This document shows positions 1-7,247 of a stretch of DNA of 64,000 bases, one piece after another. Source of the DNA: Rhizobium aethiopicum. Its GTDB lineage: Bacteria > Pseudomonadota > Alphaproteobacteria > Rhizobiales > Rhizobiaceae. The translations under genes and the position numbers were made by a program. The DNA is taken from the NCBI RefSeq assembly GCF_014197535.1, contig NZ_JACIFV010000017.1:62001-126000 (forward strand), read 5' to 3'. Below the pieces are notes generated by a model. It was not told the DNA's origin. It saw only the letters and a list, made by a program, of their open reading frames with translations, and did not search any database. Each line of letters begins with the position of its first letter. Position 1 is the stretch's first letter.

Positions 1-145
1 AAAAGCTGGAGCGCGGCATCACTAAGATGGCGCGCTTTAGCGGTTCAAATCTGCAGGTCTATCACCTATATGCAGTTCTAAAGCATGTCCGGACGCAAAA
101 TTGCCGTGTCGTTTTGCCAGCATGCCAAAAGGTGAAAGGCTTTTT

Positions 146-568
146 ATGGCATCCCTCGACCAGATCATCCATGACTTCGCCTTCCTGGACGATTGGGAAG
201 ACCGCTACCGCTATGTCATCGAACTCGGCAGGGCGCTGCCCGAGCTCGCCGAGGAAAAACGCACCTCGGAGAACAAGGTGATGGGCTGCGCCAGCCAGGT
301 GTGGCTGGTGACGCACACATCGGGCGATCCGGAAAACCCAATCATGAGTTTCGAGGGTGATTCCGACGCGCATATCGTGCGCGGCCTCGTCGCCATCGTG
401 CTTGCCACCTATTCCGGCAAGCCGGCTTCCGAGATCGCTGCACTCGATGCCTTCGAGATCTTCTCGAAAATCGGTCTGGTGGAGAACCTGTCGTCGCAGC
501 GCTCGAACGGGCTGCGCTCGATGGTGAAGCGAATCCGGGAAGAGGCGAAAGTCCGCGCCGCGGCCTGA
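146..568 (+). CDS. sufE: SufE family Fe-S cluster assembly protein
   Basis: SufE-type cysteine desulfurase activator of about 140 residues. In this family it accepts persulfide sulfur from SufS and passes it to the SUF scaffold in the cytoplasm. The body shows the family pattern: an N-terminal LDDWEDRYRYVIELGR stretch, then NKVMGCASQVWL with the acceptor cysteine at about residue 48, then the ATYSGKPASEI helix and a basic C-terminus. I chose the ATG at 146 because AGGTGAAAGG lies upstream and the family's normal N-terminus begins there; an in-frame ATG at 101 would add 15 residues unlike the family. No sufS or sufBCD is adjacent, so it is a stand-alone copy, as is common in rhizobia. Family call is secure; which desulfurase it serves is inference. 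Confidence 0.93.
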   Translation: MASLDQIIHDFAFLDDWEDRYRYVIELGRALPELAEEKRTSENKVMGCASQVWLVTHTSGDPENPIMSFEGDSDAHIVRGLVAIVLATYSGKPASEIAALDAFEIFSKIGLVENLSSQRSNGLRSMVKRIREEAKVRAAA

Positions 569-850
569 ACGCGATCGATTCGGTCGGCGGGCGCGGCCGA
601 TTGCGCATTTGCGGAAACGGCCAATCGACTATATTAACACTTTCTTATAGTATAGGAATACATTCTACGCCGCCCTCCCAAGCGTAAGAGGGGCTTCCTG
701 ATAATATCCCGTCTCCCCCGTGCATGACTTGCGATAGCGGCAGAATTGTCAGGGAGATTATTATCCTCGTTCAGAACAGGATGAACTCTGGGCCGTTCGG
801 ACCAAAGTCTGAATCCTGCTTTCATTTAACAGGCCGGGACAGCCAACGCC

Positions 851-870
851 CCGGAAACGCTTCCGGTTTT
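851..870 (+). terminator. Rho-independent terminator on the plus strand with no obvious gene before it
   Basis: CCGGAA-ACGC-TTCCGG followed directly by TTTT. It lies 280 bases after the sufE stop. It may end a long sufE transcript or an unannotated small RNA. The 569-896 stretch otherwise has no convincing coding frame. Confidence 0.6.
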
Positions 871-896
871 CGGCATCATGTTTGCGGTACAGACAG

Positions 897-924
897 AAAA
901 GCCGGGCACAAGACCCGGCTTTTG
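897..924 (-). terminator. Terminator of the rosR/mucR gene
   Basis: Perfect inverted repeat AAAAGCCGGG / CCCGGCTTTT with a 7-base loop, 21 bases after the regulator's stop. The T run on both sides means it could work in either direction. Confidence 0.75.
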
Positions 925-945
925 TCGTTGACTGCTTCGAAAAGC

Positions 946-1377
946 TCAGCCGCGGCCGCGCTTGCGGCGCTGACCCAAGCCCATCTCCTTTGCCAGGCGC
1001 GAACGCGCTTCGGCATAGGCGGGCGCTACCATCGGGTAGTCGGTCGGCAGGTCCCATTTCTCACGGTATTCTTCCGGCGAGAGACTGTGATGCGTCATGA
1101 GGTGACGCTTGAGGGACTTGAAGTTGCCGCCGCATTCCAGGCACGTAATCTGCTCGTCCTGTACGGACTTGCGGACAGAGACTGCAGGCTTCTGCTTTTC
1201 GACGACGGCCGCAGCGGGCTGCGGTACGGACGTGTTGCTCAGTGCCGAATGCACGTCGGAAATCAGATTCGCCAGGTCGCTGACCGGGACAACGTGGTTG
1301 CTGACATAAGCCGCGACGATGTCGGCCGTCAGTTCCACAAGCAGCTCCGGCCCATTGCCGGTCGCCATATCCGTCAT
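946..1377 (-). CDS. rosR: RosR/MucR family zinc-finger transcriptional regulator
   Basis: Cytoplasmic DNA-binding regulator of 143 residues. The family (Ros of Agrobacterium, RosR of R. leguminosarum, MucR of Sinorhizobium) controls exopolysaccharide, motility and symbiosis genes and represses itself. The N-terminal half is the conserved LVELTADIVAAYVSNHVV oligomerisation region. The prokaryotic C2H2 finger follows, with Cys79 and Cys82, a nine-residue spacer, then His92 and His96/97, and then the typical EEYREKWDLP and RSRLAKEMGLGQRRK segments. An in-frame ATG three codons in is an alternative start. A terminator follows the gene. A leader of over 400 AT-rich bases lies upstream, which fits heavy regulation. 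Family assignment is very secure; I use rosR rather than mucR by resemblance to the R. leguminosarum protein. Confidence 0.95.
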   Translation of the reverse strand: MTDMATGNGPELLVELTADIVAAYVSNHVVPVSDLANLISDVHSALSNTSVPQPAAAVVEKQKPAVSVRKSVQDEQITCLECGGNFKSLKRHLMTHHSLSPEEYREKWDLPTDYPMVAPAYAEARSRLAKEMGLGQRRKRGRG

Positions 1378-1623
1378 ATTTTTTCTCCTGTTAGCATGCT
1401 CAAACGATCTTTGACTGTCACACCAAAGACCCGCCTCGTAGAAACGAACAGCAAAAGCACAGGAAGCAATCTTCTGTTTCGAAAAACGTGAAATCCACCC
1501 CTAGATTCCGAAGTCCGAGACCTGTTCTTATACTGCCTGACCGAAAACCACTACCGTCTTGCTCCAGGCGATGGCCCCAGTTAGACATTGAAAAATCAAA
1601 ACTGAGGGACTTGGAAGCAGTAC

Positions 1624-1640
1624 GATTGTAATTCACAATC
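1624..1640. promoter_or_regulatory. Palindrome in the rosR leader, possible operator
   Basis: GATTGT-AATTC-ACAATC, a 6-base perfect inverted repeat about 250 bases upstream of the rosR start in an AT-rich stretch. Autoregulation is known for the family, so this is a candidate site, but no protein assignment is possible. I see nothing else in 1378-1834 that supports a gene. Confidence 0.3.
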
Positions 1641-1834
1641 AGAATTCTACTTGCATTTTCAAATACCATCGTTTGGCCGAAAGGCCAATTATTATTTGTC
1701 GTTTTTCTTGAGAAAAAATGGCTGATGAAGAATTATAGGACTTTAGGCCAAGCTTTACTCACAGCTTCCTGTGCATAAGTTCGGCATAAAACAGGTTAAG
1801 ACGCCAATAGCATGGGCTCAGGGAGTTGCCGTGA

Positions 1835-2053
1835 TCAGGCCAGCGAGCGGGAGAGACGCGTTAGCAGCCGGACGACCGAGCCGTGCAGGACGAAGAGCAA
1901 AAGCGTCAGCGGCCAGAGCAGGCAGGCGAGAAGTCCGGCGAGACGATGGAACGTCAAACCGGCATGATTGGCCCAGCCCTCCAGCAGCGTGACCGCCATA
2001 GCGGTCACGGCCACGAGGCCGTAGAGCAGGACGATTGCGGCTTCAAACACCAA
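1835..2053 (-). CDS. Small hypothetical membrane protein
   Basis: A 72-residue protein that I do not recognise. It has two predicted hydrophobic segments, roughly residues 3-24 and 36-60, separated by a short polar loop (EGWANHAGLTFHR), and a basic tail RLLTRLSRSLA, which suggests a small inner-membrane hairpin with the tail in the cytoplasm. It stands alone: divergent from msrB and separated from rosR by the long leader. No strong ribosome-binding site is visible before the start. The composition is membrane-like rather than a shadow of another gene, but coding status is only moderately supported. Confidence 0.5.
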   Translation of the reverse strand: MVFEAAIVLLYGLVAVTAMAVTLLEGWANHAGLTFHRLAGLLACLLWPLTLLLFVLHGSVVRLLTRLSRSLA

Positions 2054-2237
2054 TGGCTCCTCAATGCACGTAACATTAACCCTAACAGAAAACCCTTAAT
2101 AGATGTAAAAGCAGACGTCTTCCCTGATAGCTGCATGCCGCGATTCCCGAGGCCCGGCACCGGAGGCTTGATGAAACAAAGACGGCGCACCACATTTCTC
2201 GCGAACCGGAACCGCCCCTCGGCGAAAGGAGCACGTC

Positions 2238-2648
2238 ATGTCCGAAACTGCAACCACCGCCAAGATCCATAAATCAGACGCCGAATGGAAAGAGCAGCTC
2301 ACGCCCGAGCAATACCGCATTACCCGCCAGCATGGCACCGAACGCGCCTTCACCGGCCCCTACTGGGATTCCTTCGAGACGGGGCTCTACCGCTGCGTCG
2401 GCTGCAACGCGCCGCTTTTCCGCTCCGACACGAAGTTCGACGCCGGCTGCGGCTGGCCAAGCTATTTCGAAGCGGTCTCTCCGGACGCTGTGACCGAGCA
2501 TCGCGACACGAGCTACGGCATGGTGCGCACAGAAATCCGCTGCGGCACCTGCGACGCCCATCTCGGCCACGTCTTCCCGGACGGCCCGCCGCCGACCGGC
2601 CTGCGCTACTGCATCAACGGCCATGCCATGGTGTTCGAGCCCGAATAG
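2238..2648 (+). CDS. msrB: Peptide-methionine (R)-S-oxide reductase
   Basis: MsrB reduces the R-epimer of methionine sulfoxide in oxidised proteins, using thioredoxin. The 136-residue protein covers the whole single-domain family. Zinc ligands are Cys53 and Cys56 (CVGC) and Cys102 and Cys105 (CGTC). The catalytic cysteine is Cys125 in RYCINGHAM, and the substrate pocket motif CGWPSYF is at 71-77. AAAGGAG lies just before the ATG. It is a single-gene unit followed by a strong terminator shared with the convergent SPW gene. It belongs with the oxidative and heat-stress genes of the next 8 kb in theme, though not in transcription. Confidence 0.96.
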   Translation: MSETATTAKIHKSDAEWKEQLTPEQYRITRQHGTERAFTGPYWDSFETGLYRCVGCNAPLFRSDTKFDAGCGWPSYFEAVSPDAVTEHRDTSYGMVRTEIRCGTCDAHLGHVFPDGPPPTGLRYCINGHAMVFEPE

Positions 2649-2789
2649 GCGCTGAACCAATGATCGGCTATCCGCCGCCCTCGCGCAGAGAGCCGCGCAC
2701 CCATCAATGGCGATCACCGCGTCGCGCTCGTCAACCAGTCTGATCGGCCGCCAGGCCTCTCCTTCGGGGGCGGCTGGCGAAGAAATAAG

Positions 2790-2821
2790 GCGAACGGGCC
2801 CGGACGTCCGAGCCCGTTCGC
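2790..2821. terminator. Bidirectional terminator between msrB and the SPW gene
   Basis: Arms GCGAACGGGC (2790-2799) and GCCCGTTCGC (2812-2821) are exact complements, and the loop carries a second short palindrome CGGACGTCCG. It lies between convergent stop codons. Confidence 0.7.
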
Positions 2822-2827
2822 ACTCGG

Positions 2828-3193
2828 TCATGCGGCCGACAACGGATGGTTATGACTGAACCAGATGCTGCCCGCTGCAAGGGCAGCGACGACCAGGCCG
2901 ACAATCACATGCGCCCACATGGCCGCTGTCACGGCTGAAAAGCCGAGGAGCCACGGAGCGATCACAGCCCATAGCCCGAGGACCAGGTTGCACCATTCCT
3001 CGGCCTCATAGAAAGCGTAGAGAGCGGCAACGGCGATCAGGGTAATGGCCGCGCCAACGATCCACGCATTCCAGGCGGCATAGGTCTCAGCGGCGAAACC
3101 GAACAGCCAGGGCGAGATGAAAAGGCCAAGACCGGCAACGATATTGACGATATCGAAAGCCGTCCGGTTGTTGGAAGACAGAGACTTCAGCAT
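2828..3193 (-). CDS. SPW repeat integral membrane protein
   Basis: A 121-residue inner-membrane protein with two SPW repeats (PF03779 type): ISPWLFGF near residue 26 and APWLLGF near 79, each inside a pair of hydrophobic helices, giving four membrane segments. Function of the family is unknown. AAGGAGAAATG just before the ATG sets the start. It is the last gene of the minus-strand run that starts with the two Hsp20 genes, separated from the preceding small ORF by 16 bases, so it may be co-induced by heat. The repeats are directly visible; co-transcription is inference from spacing. Confidence 0.85.
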   Translation of the reverse strand: MLKSLSSNNRTAFDIVNIVAGLGLFISPWLFGFAAETYAAWNAWIVGAAITLIAVAALYAFYEAEEWCNLVLGLWAVIAPWLLGFSAVTAAMWAHVIVGLVVAALAAGSIWFSHNHPLSAA

Positions 3194-3209
3194 CGATCAT
3201 TTCTCCTTC

Positions 3210-3455
3210 TTAGTTGGTTGCATCATCAATGGCCGCCTCCTGCGGGCAGAAGACGGTTGCGGCGGCAGCGTTTGAACCACCATCGCCGCAAAGCTCGGTC
3301 ATCGTGTAGTGGGAAGCCAGAAATGAGATGCGGGCGACGCTGTTCCCTTGGAACTGCGGAACTGTGAAAGGAAGACGGCTGCGCCGATTGTCGTTCGAGG
3401 CGCAGAAGCGGGAGATCGGTGCTGTGTTTTCGCGTGTACGTCCGATAATCTTCAT
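3210..3455 (-). CDS. Small hypothetical protein in the Hsp20 operon
   Basis: An 81-residue ORF that I do not recognise. The N-terminus is basic and the rest polar, with two cysteines and an acidic end. The start at 3455 has GGGAAGGA seven bases upstream, which is better than for the overlapping alternative frame on the same strand. It sits 64 bases after the second hsp20 and 16 bases before the SPW gene, so it would be in the heat-shock transcript. Low-complexity composition and no known domain make its coding status uncertain. Confidence 0.45.
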   Translation of the reverse strand: MKIIGRTRENTAPISRFCASNDNRRSRLPFTVPQFQGNSVARISFLASHYTMTELCGDGGSNAAAATVFCPQEAAIDDATN

Positions 3456-3519
3456 CGTTTATCCTTCCCAACCTGGTGAAGGATGAGCGGCGGCCGCCGG
3501 GTGGCGGCCGCCGCGCTCG

Positions 3520-4029
3520 TCAGCTTCTGATGGCGATGCGCTTGACCTGTGACTGCGCCTTTTCGGTCTTAGGCAGAGTGACGGTCAGAATGCCGTTCTT
3601 GAAAGTGGCCTCGACCTGGTCTTCCTTGACCTCGGTGCCGAGCGGGATGCGTCGCTCGAAGCGGCCATAGTAGCGCTCCGAAAACTGCTTCTCCTTGTCT
3701 TCCGTTTCCGAACGCTTCTCACCCTTCAGCGTGAGCACGCCGTCATTGAGAAAGACCTCGATGTCCTTTTCTTCAAGACCGGGTACTTCGGCCGTCACCT
3801 TGATTTGCTTGTCGGTGTCCGAAATCTCGACGCTCGGCCAGCCTGCACCGAAGCCGCCGGCGCCGCGATGTGACGGCAGGCCGGGGCCGAAGCCGCGAAA
3901 AACATCGTCGAACAGCCGGTTGACCTCGCGGTGGAGCGACAGGAAAGGATCGCGGTCGTCGTCGCGAAGGAGACTCGGCATCTGACTGCCGTTGTTGCGA
4001 CCCCAGGGAATCAAATCACGAACACTCAT
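3520..4029 (-). CDS. Hsp20/alpha-crystallin small heat-shock protein (second of pair)
   Basis: Cytoplasmic holdase chaperone of 169 residues that keeps unfolding proteins soluble for refolding by DnaK and GroEL. A long N-terminal arm (about 1-65, with WGRN and a LHREVNRLFDDVFRGF helix) precedes the alpha-crystallin domain at about 66-155, with the AEVPGLEEKDIEV strand pair and GILTVTLPK near the end, followed by a short basic tail ending IAIRS. AAAGGAG sits seven bases before the ATG. It follows the first hsp20 by 42 bases in one operon. The arm and domain resemble the class with MSVRDLIPW termini found beside IbpA-type proteins in rhizobia, so the two may form mixed oligomers. Confidence 0.95.
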   Translation of the reverse strand: MSVRDLIPWGRNNGSQMPSLLRDDDRDPFLSLHREVNRLFDDVFRGFGPGLPSHRGAGGFGAGWPSVEISDTDKQIKVTAEVPGLEEKDIEVFLNDGVLTLKGEKRSETEDKEKQFSERYYGRFERRIPLGTEVKEDQVEATFKNGILTVTLPKTEKAQSQVKRIAIRS

Positions 4030-4071
4030 GGCTTTACTCCTTTCTGGTGGTTCTTCGGCATACCTGAGGGC

Positions 4072-4548
4072 TTAGGCCGCCTGTGTCCCGCCCTCTATCT
4101 GCTTGGTCTCGGCCTTCGGCATCGCGTGACCAGTTCCGATCTCGATCTGGCGCGGCTTCATCTCTTCAGGAATTTCGTGCTTGAGATCGATGGTCAGCAG
4201 ACCGTTGACCAGACCGGCGTCGACAACCTTGACATGATCGGCCAGCTCGAATCGGCGCTGGAACGAGCGTCCGGCAATTCCGCGATGCAGGTATTGAACA
4301 TCTTCGCTGTCTGCCCTCTGCCCCGATACCATGAGCATGTTCTGCTCTTGCGTGATTGCCAGCTCGTCCTGCGAGAAGCCCGCCACTGCCATGGCAATGC
4401 GGTAGTCGTTCTCACCAGCCTTGACGATATCGTAGGGCGGCCAGTTATCGATTGTCTCGGCGCGGCCTGCAGCCTCAAGCGCGTTCAACATCCGCTCGAA
4501 GCCGATGCTCGACCGGAACAGGGGAGAGAAATCGAGGTTTGTCCTCAT
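4072..4548 (-). CDS. Hsp20 small heat-shock protein, IbpA-like (first of pair)
   Basis: Small heat-shock protein of 158 residues. It begins MRTNLDFSPLFRSSIGFERM, the N-terminal signature of the IbpA/HspA class in proteobacteria, and carries the crystallin domain at about 35-130 (YDIVKAGENDYRIAMAVAGF, GLLTIDLKHEIPEE). I place the start at 4548 because AGGAGG is 8 bases upstream. The in-frame ATG at 4554 would be only two bases from that site, and a still longer frame would read through the leader. The leader carries a ROSE-type thermometer hairpin that covers this ribosome-binding site, and an RpoH-like promoter lies behind it. First gene of the operon with the second hsp20. Confidence 0.95.
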   Translation of the reverse strand: MRTNLDFSPLFRSSIGFERMLNALEAAGRAETIDNWPPYDIVKAGENDYRIAMAVAGFSQDELAITQEQNMLMVSGQRADSEDVQYLHRGIAGRSFQRRFELADHVKVVDAGLVNGLLTIDLKHEIPEEMKPRQIEIGTGHAMPKAETKQIEGGTQAA

Positions 4549-4641
4549 AGCCATATCCTCCTTGCAAGCAACATGGACACAAGGAGACGCCAAGAGCGAC
4601 CGGCGTCTCCTGGACTTTGTGTCGATCCCTGTTGGGCGATC
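4549..4641 (-). promoter_or_regulatory. ROSE-type RNA thermometer leader of the hsp20 operon
   Basis: Two structures are visible in the minus-strand leader. One is a long stem: GACACAA and GGAGACGCC (from plus 4623 to 4602) pair with GGCGTCTCC and TTGTGTC (plus 4591 to 4576), with a six-base bulge. The other is the start-proximal hairpin at 4552-4575, where CATGTTGCTTG faces CAAGGAGGATATG, so TTGCTT pairs with AAGGAGG. Pairing of a UUGCU element with the Shine-Dalgarno sequence is the hallmark of ROSE elements (repression of heat-shock gene expression) in rhizobial small heat-shock leaders. Melting on heating would free the site. Confidence 0.82.
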
Positions 4642-4648
4642 AACAATG

Positions 4649-4679
4649 CTAATATAATTCAGGGTCTTACGGTTTCAAG
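4649..4679 (-). promoter_or_regulatory. RpoH (sigma-32)-like promoter of the hsp20 operon
   Basis: Minus strand CTTG (plus 4676-4679), 17 bases, then ATTATATTAG (plus 4649-4658). This fits the alphaproteobacterial heat-shock pattern CTTG-N17/18-CyTATnTnnG at all fixed positions but the first of the -10 block. Predicted transcript start near 4642 gives a leader of about 90 bases. Confidence 0.7.
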
Positions 4680-4762
4680 AGTATCGAATTTCTCGACGAG
4701 ATAAATTGACCTTTTCGAAGGCGCCACCATATGGTTTGGAGCTTGAGCAAGGAGCAATGGTT

Positions 4763-4984
4763 ATGACAATGACTTCACACGACGTCGTCGCCGTCCTTGG
4801 ACCTGCCGACAAAACGCTTGTGGCCGAGATCATCGCGACAGGTGCAAGCCAAGCCGAGCTTGCCGAGGCGTTTGCATGGGCCAATAACGACGAGGCCCTG
4901 GTGGGTGAGGGCCGACATCTGCCGACCGGCAGGGTTGCTGCACTTGTTGACCTGCTGAGGTCGGACGAAGAGGAACCGGATTAG
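4763..4984 (+). CDS. Hypothetical small acidic protein divergent from hsp20
   Basis: A 73-residue soluble, acidic protein that I do not recognise; it ends in DLLRSDEEEPD and has a helix-rich middle (TGASQAELAEAFAWANNDEAL). AAGGAG lies eight bases before the ATG at 4763, which decides the start; two upstream in-frame ATGs (4757 and 4706) have no well-placed site. It is the only plus-strand gene inside the stress block and shares its upstream region with the hsp20 promoter. The DEALVGEGRHLPTG stretch resembles short conserved proteins annotated only as hypothetical in rhizobia. Confidence 0.62.
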   Translation: MTMTSHDVVAVLGPADKTLVAEIIATGASQAELAEAFAWANNDEALVGEGRHLPTGRVAALVDLLRSDEEEPD

Positions 4985-5022
4985 AAAAGGCGGTTGACCC
5001 GCCTTCCCTGCACCGTCCTTCA

Positions 5023-7233
5023 TCAGGCCGTGGTGAGCACGCTGACATTGCCCTGTCGATTGATGACATCGACCACGACCTGGTGTCTCGACCGGCGGAT
5101 GGCCACGTCAGCCGAGCCATTGCCGATCAGCAGGCGCCGCAAGATCACCTCATCGAGGAAAGAAGGAAGCCGCGGCACGCTGAAGCTGATCTGCAAACTA
5201 TTCGGATCGAAGTCGAGGCCGAGGCAGGATTGCAGCAGCGACAAAGGGGCGGCTGCCGCCCATGCTTGCGGCGAGCAGGCAACCGGATAGGAGGTCGGTC
5301 CGCGTGCGCGTTGACGCGGCAGGCCGCAGAGGAGTTCGGGAAGCCGCCGCAGGTCGATATAGGTCGCAGCGGCAAACAGCCCCTCGAAGATTCGCGCGGC
5401 TTCGGCGCGATAGCCATAGCGGGCAAGACCACTGGCGATCATGGCATTGTCATGTGGCCAGATCGATCCATTGTGGTAGCTCATAGGATTGTAACGTGCT
5501 TCGGTCGAGGGAATGGTCCGGATGCCCCAGCCACAGAAGGACGAAGCATTCATAAGGGTGCGGGTCACCTGTGCGACCCGTTCAGGATAAGCAATACCGG
5601 TGAACAGAGCATGGCCCGCATTGGAGGATCGGACCCGGCAAGGCCGTTTATCCCCGTCGAGAGCCAGCACGTAGGTGCCGAGTTCCTCATCGAAGAAGCT
5701 CAAGTCGAAGGCGCGGCGCAGTCCCTCCGCGCGCGCGAGAAAGCTCGCCGCGCGTTCCGGCTTGCCCCTCCACCGGAAGATTTCGGCAGCACTTTGCCAA
5801 GCGCCGTAGACATAGGCCTGGACTTCGACGATCGCGATCGGGCCTCGGGCCAAGGTGCCGTCGGCATGGAAAACCGAGTCGTTGCTATCCTTCCACGCCT
5901 GATTGATCAGTCCTTCCTCGGTCAACCGCCCGTATTCGACGAAGCCGTCGCCATCGCGATCCCCATATTCGTCGATCCAGGTCAATGCCGCTTCGACATG
6001 AGGCAGGATACGGTCGATGGTCGCAAGATCACCGGTTCGTGTGAGATAGTCTCCGGCCAGCATCACGAAGAGCGGCGTCGAGTCGATGCTGCCGTAGTAA
6101 CGCCGGAATGGAACTTCGCCGAGTTCAGCCATTTCGCCGCAACGCACTTCGTGCAGGATCTTGCCCGGCTCGGCATCCGAAGCAGGATCGACGTTCGTCG
6201 CCTGATTGGCTGCAAGATGACTGAGAACCCCGCGGGCGATCTCCGGATCGAGCCAAAGTGTCTGAAGCGCCGTGATCAGCGCGTCACGGCCGAAAACGGT
6301 GCTGAACCAGGGAATGCCGGCATAAGGATAGGGACCTTCCGGCTTGTCGGTGATCAGCATGTAGAGGTCGGAGGCGCTGCGTCGCGCGACTTCGTTGAAG
6401 ATCTCGTTGGAGGTTGTGACCGACGCCGCGCGCGAGGAGGAGGCGCGCAACGCACGGCGGGCATCCCGCAAGGTAAGGAAGAAGGAAAGGCGGCTCAGCC
6501 GATCGGCGGAAGTATGGTCGCAGCCGATCTGGATGAAGAGCGATTTGGTCTCGTGCGGCTCCAGATGAAGGTCGTAAGTGACAAGATCGCTACGAATTTC
6601 GGCCGGTTGAGGCATGAAGGAAAGGCGCGTCGACCGCTTGCGATCGTCCAGGCCAATATAGGAAAGCAGGATCCAATCTTGTTCCACGACGGCGGGAAGA
6701 TGGCGCCCTCGCCTTGCCCTTGCGGTGCCGCGGACTTCGAAAAGATCGGCGAAATCGGCCCCGAAAGAGATTTGAATGCGAACATGTTGCCGCCGCTCGT
6801 CATAATTTCTCACGGCCAGCCGTTCATAACAACAGGCATTCCAGAGAAAGCGCGATCTGCGCAGATGAATCACGTCATGACCCAGAACCAGCCTTCCCTT
6901 GTCATCGAACTGGTCAGGATTGGTGAGATCGCAGGTCAGCGTCGCGTTGTCATCCCGCAGCGTCGACGACAGGAGCATCGGCCGCTGTTCGTTGATCGTC
7001 AGGTAAAGATGCGAGAGGTGACGAGTGTCCCGGTGGAAAAGGCCCTCCGGGCTGCCGGGACCGGAAAGAGCATCGCCATTATGGTCGAAGACGGCGAAAG
7101 TATCGCCGTGCTTCAATGTACGCGGCCGGCGCTCCTGCAGCGATGCGGCGGCCGGAATGAAGAACTGAGCGACCGGCGTCGCCAGGCCTGACGATGCTGA
7201 GGCGGGGTTGCTCTCCGCAGTCACGTTTGACAT
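5023..7233 (-). CDS. Glycogen debranching-type glycosidase (amylo-alpha-1,6-glucosidase family)
   Basis: A cytoplasmic protein of about 736 residues with the two-part layout of bacterial glycogen-debranching-like glycosidases. An N-terminal beta domain (about 40-260: FAVFDHNGDAL, GLFHRDTRHLSHL) is followed by an (alpha/alpha)6 catalytic domain (about 290-690: AGIPWFSTVFGRDALITALQ, DEYGDRDGDGFVEYGR, YHNGSIWPHDNAMIA). The family removes alpha-1,6 branches or acts on related glucosides; substrate cannot be read here. AAGGAGGAGAC precedes the ATG at 7233; the longer frame to 7353 overlaps the neighbouring gene and is unlikely. The GT4 gene 14 bases upstream is in the same operon, which suggests a storage-glucan or compatible-solute role tied to the heat-shock genes around it. 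Confidence 0.88.
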   Translation of the reverse strand: MSNVTAESNPASASSGLATPVAQFFIPAAASLQERRPRTLKHGDTFAVFDHNGDALSGPGSPEGLFHRDTRHLSHLYLTINEQRPMLLSSTLRDDNATLTCDLTNPDQFDDKGRLVLGHDVIHLRRSRFLWNACCYERLAVRNYDERRQHVRIQISFGADFADLFEVRGTARARRGRHLPAVVEQDWILLSYIGLDDRKRSTRLSFMPQPAEIRSDLVTYDLHLEPHETKSLFIQIGCDHTSADRLSRLSFFLTLRDARRALRASSSRAASVTTSNEIFNEVARRSASDLYMLITDKPEGPYPYAGIPWFSTVFGRDALITALQTLWLDPEIARGVLSHLAANQATNVDPASDAEPGKILHEVRCGEMAELGEVPFRRYYGSIDSTPLFVMLAGDYLTRTGDLATIDRILPHVEAALTWIDEYGDRDGDGFVEYGRLTEEGLINQAWKDSNDSVFHADGTLARGPIAIVEVQAYVYGAWQSAAEIFRWRGKPERAASFLARAEGLRRAFDLSFFDEELGTYVLALDGDKRPCRVRSSNAGHALFTGIAYPERVAQVTRTLMNASSFCGWGIRTIPSTEARYNPMSYHNGSIWPHDNAMIASGLARYGYRAEAARIFEGLFAAATYIDLRRLPELLCGLPRQRARGPTSYPVACSPQAWAAAAPLSLLQSCLGLDFDPNSLQISFSVPRLPSFLDEVILRRLLIGNGSADVAIRRSRHQVVVDVINRQGNVSVLTTA

Positions 7234-7247
7234 GTCTCCTCCTTGCC

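Noticed and set aside
724..1491. 255-residue open frame on the plus strand across the rosR region
   Set aside because: Antisense to a clear rosR/mucR gene over most of its length; no protein-like pattern and it runs through a terminator.
1418..1669. 83-residue minus-strand frame in the rosR leader
   Set aside because: Overlaps the AT-rich control region, lacks a ribosome site and has no protein-like pattern.
5083..7191. 702-residue open frame antisense to the debranching-type glycosidase
   Set aside because: High-GC shadow frame. The minus-strand protein has clear family motifs and a ribosome site; the plus-strand reading has none.
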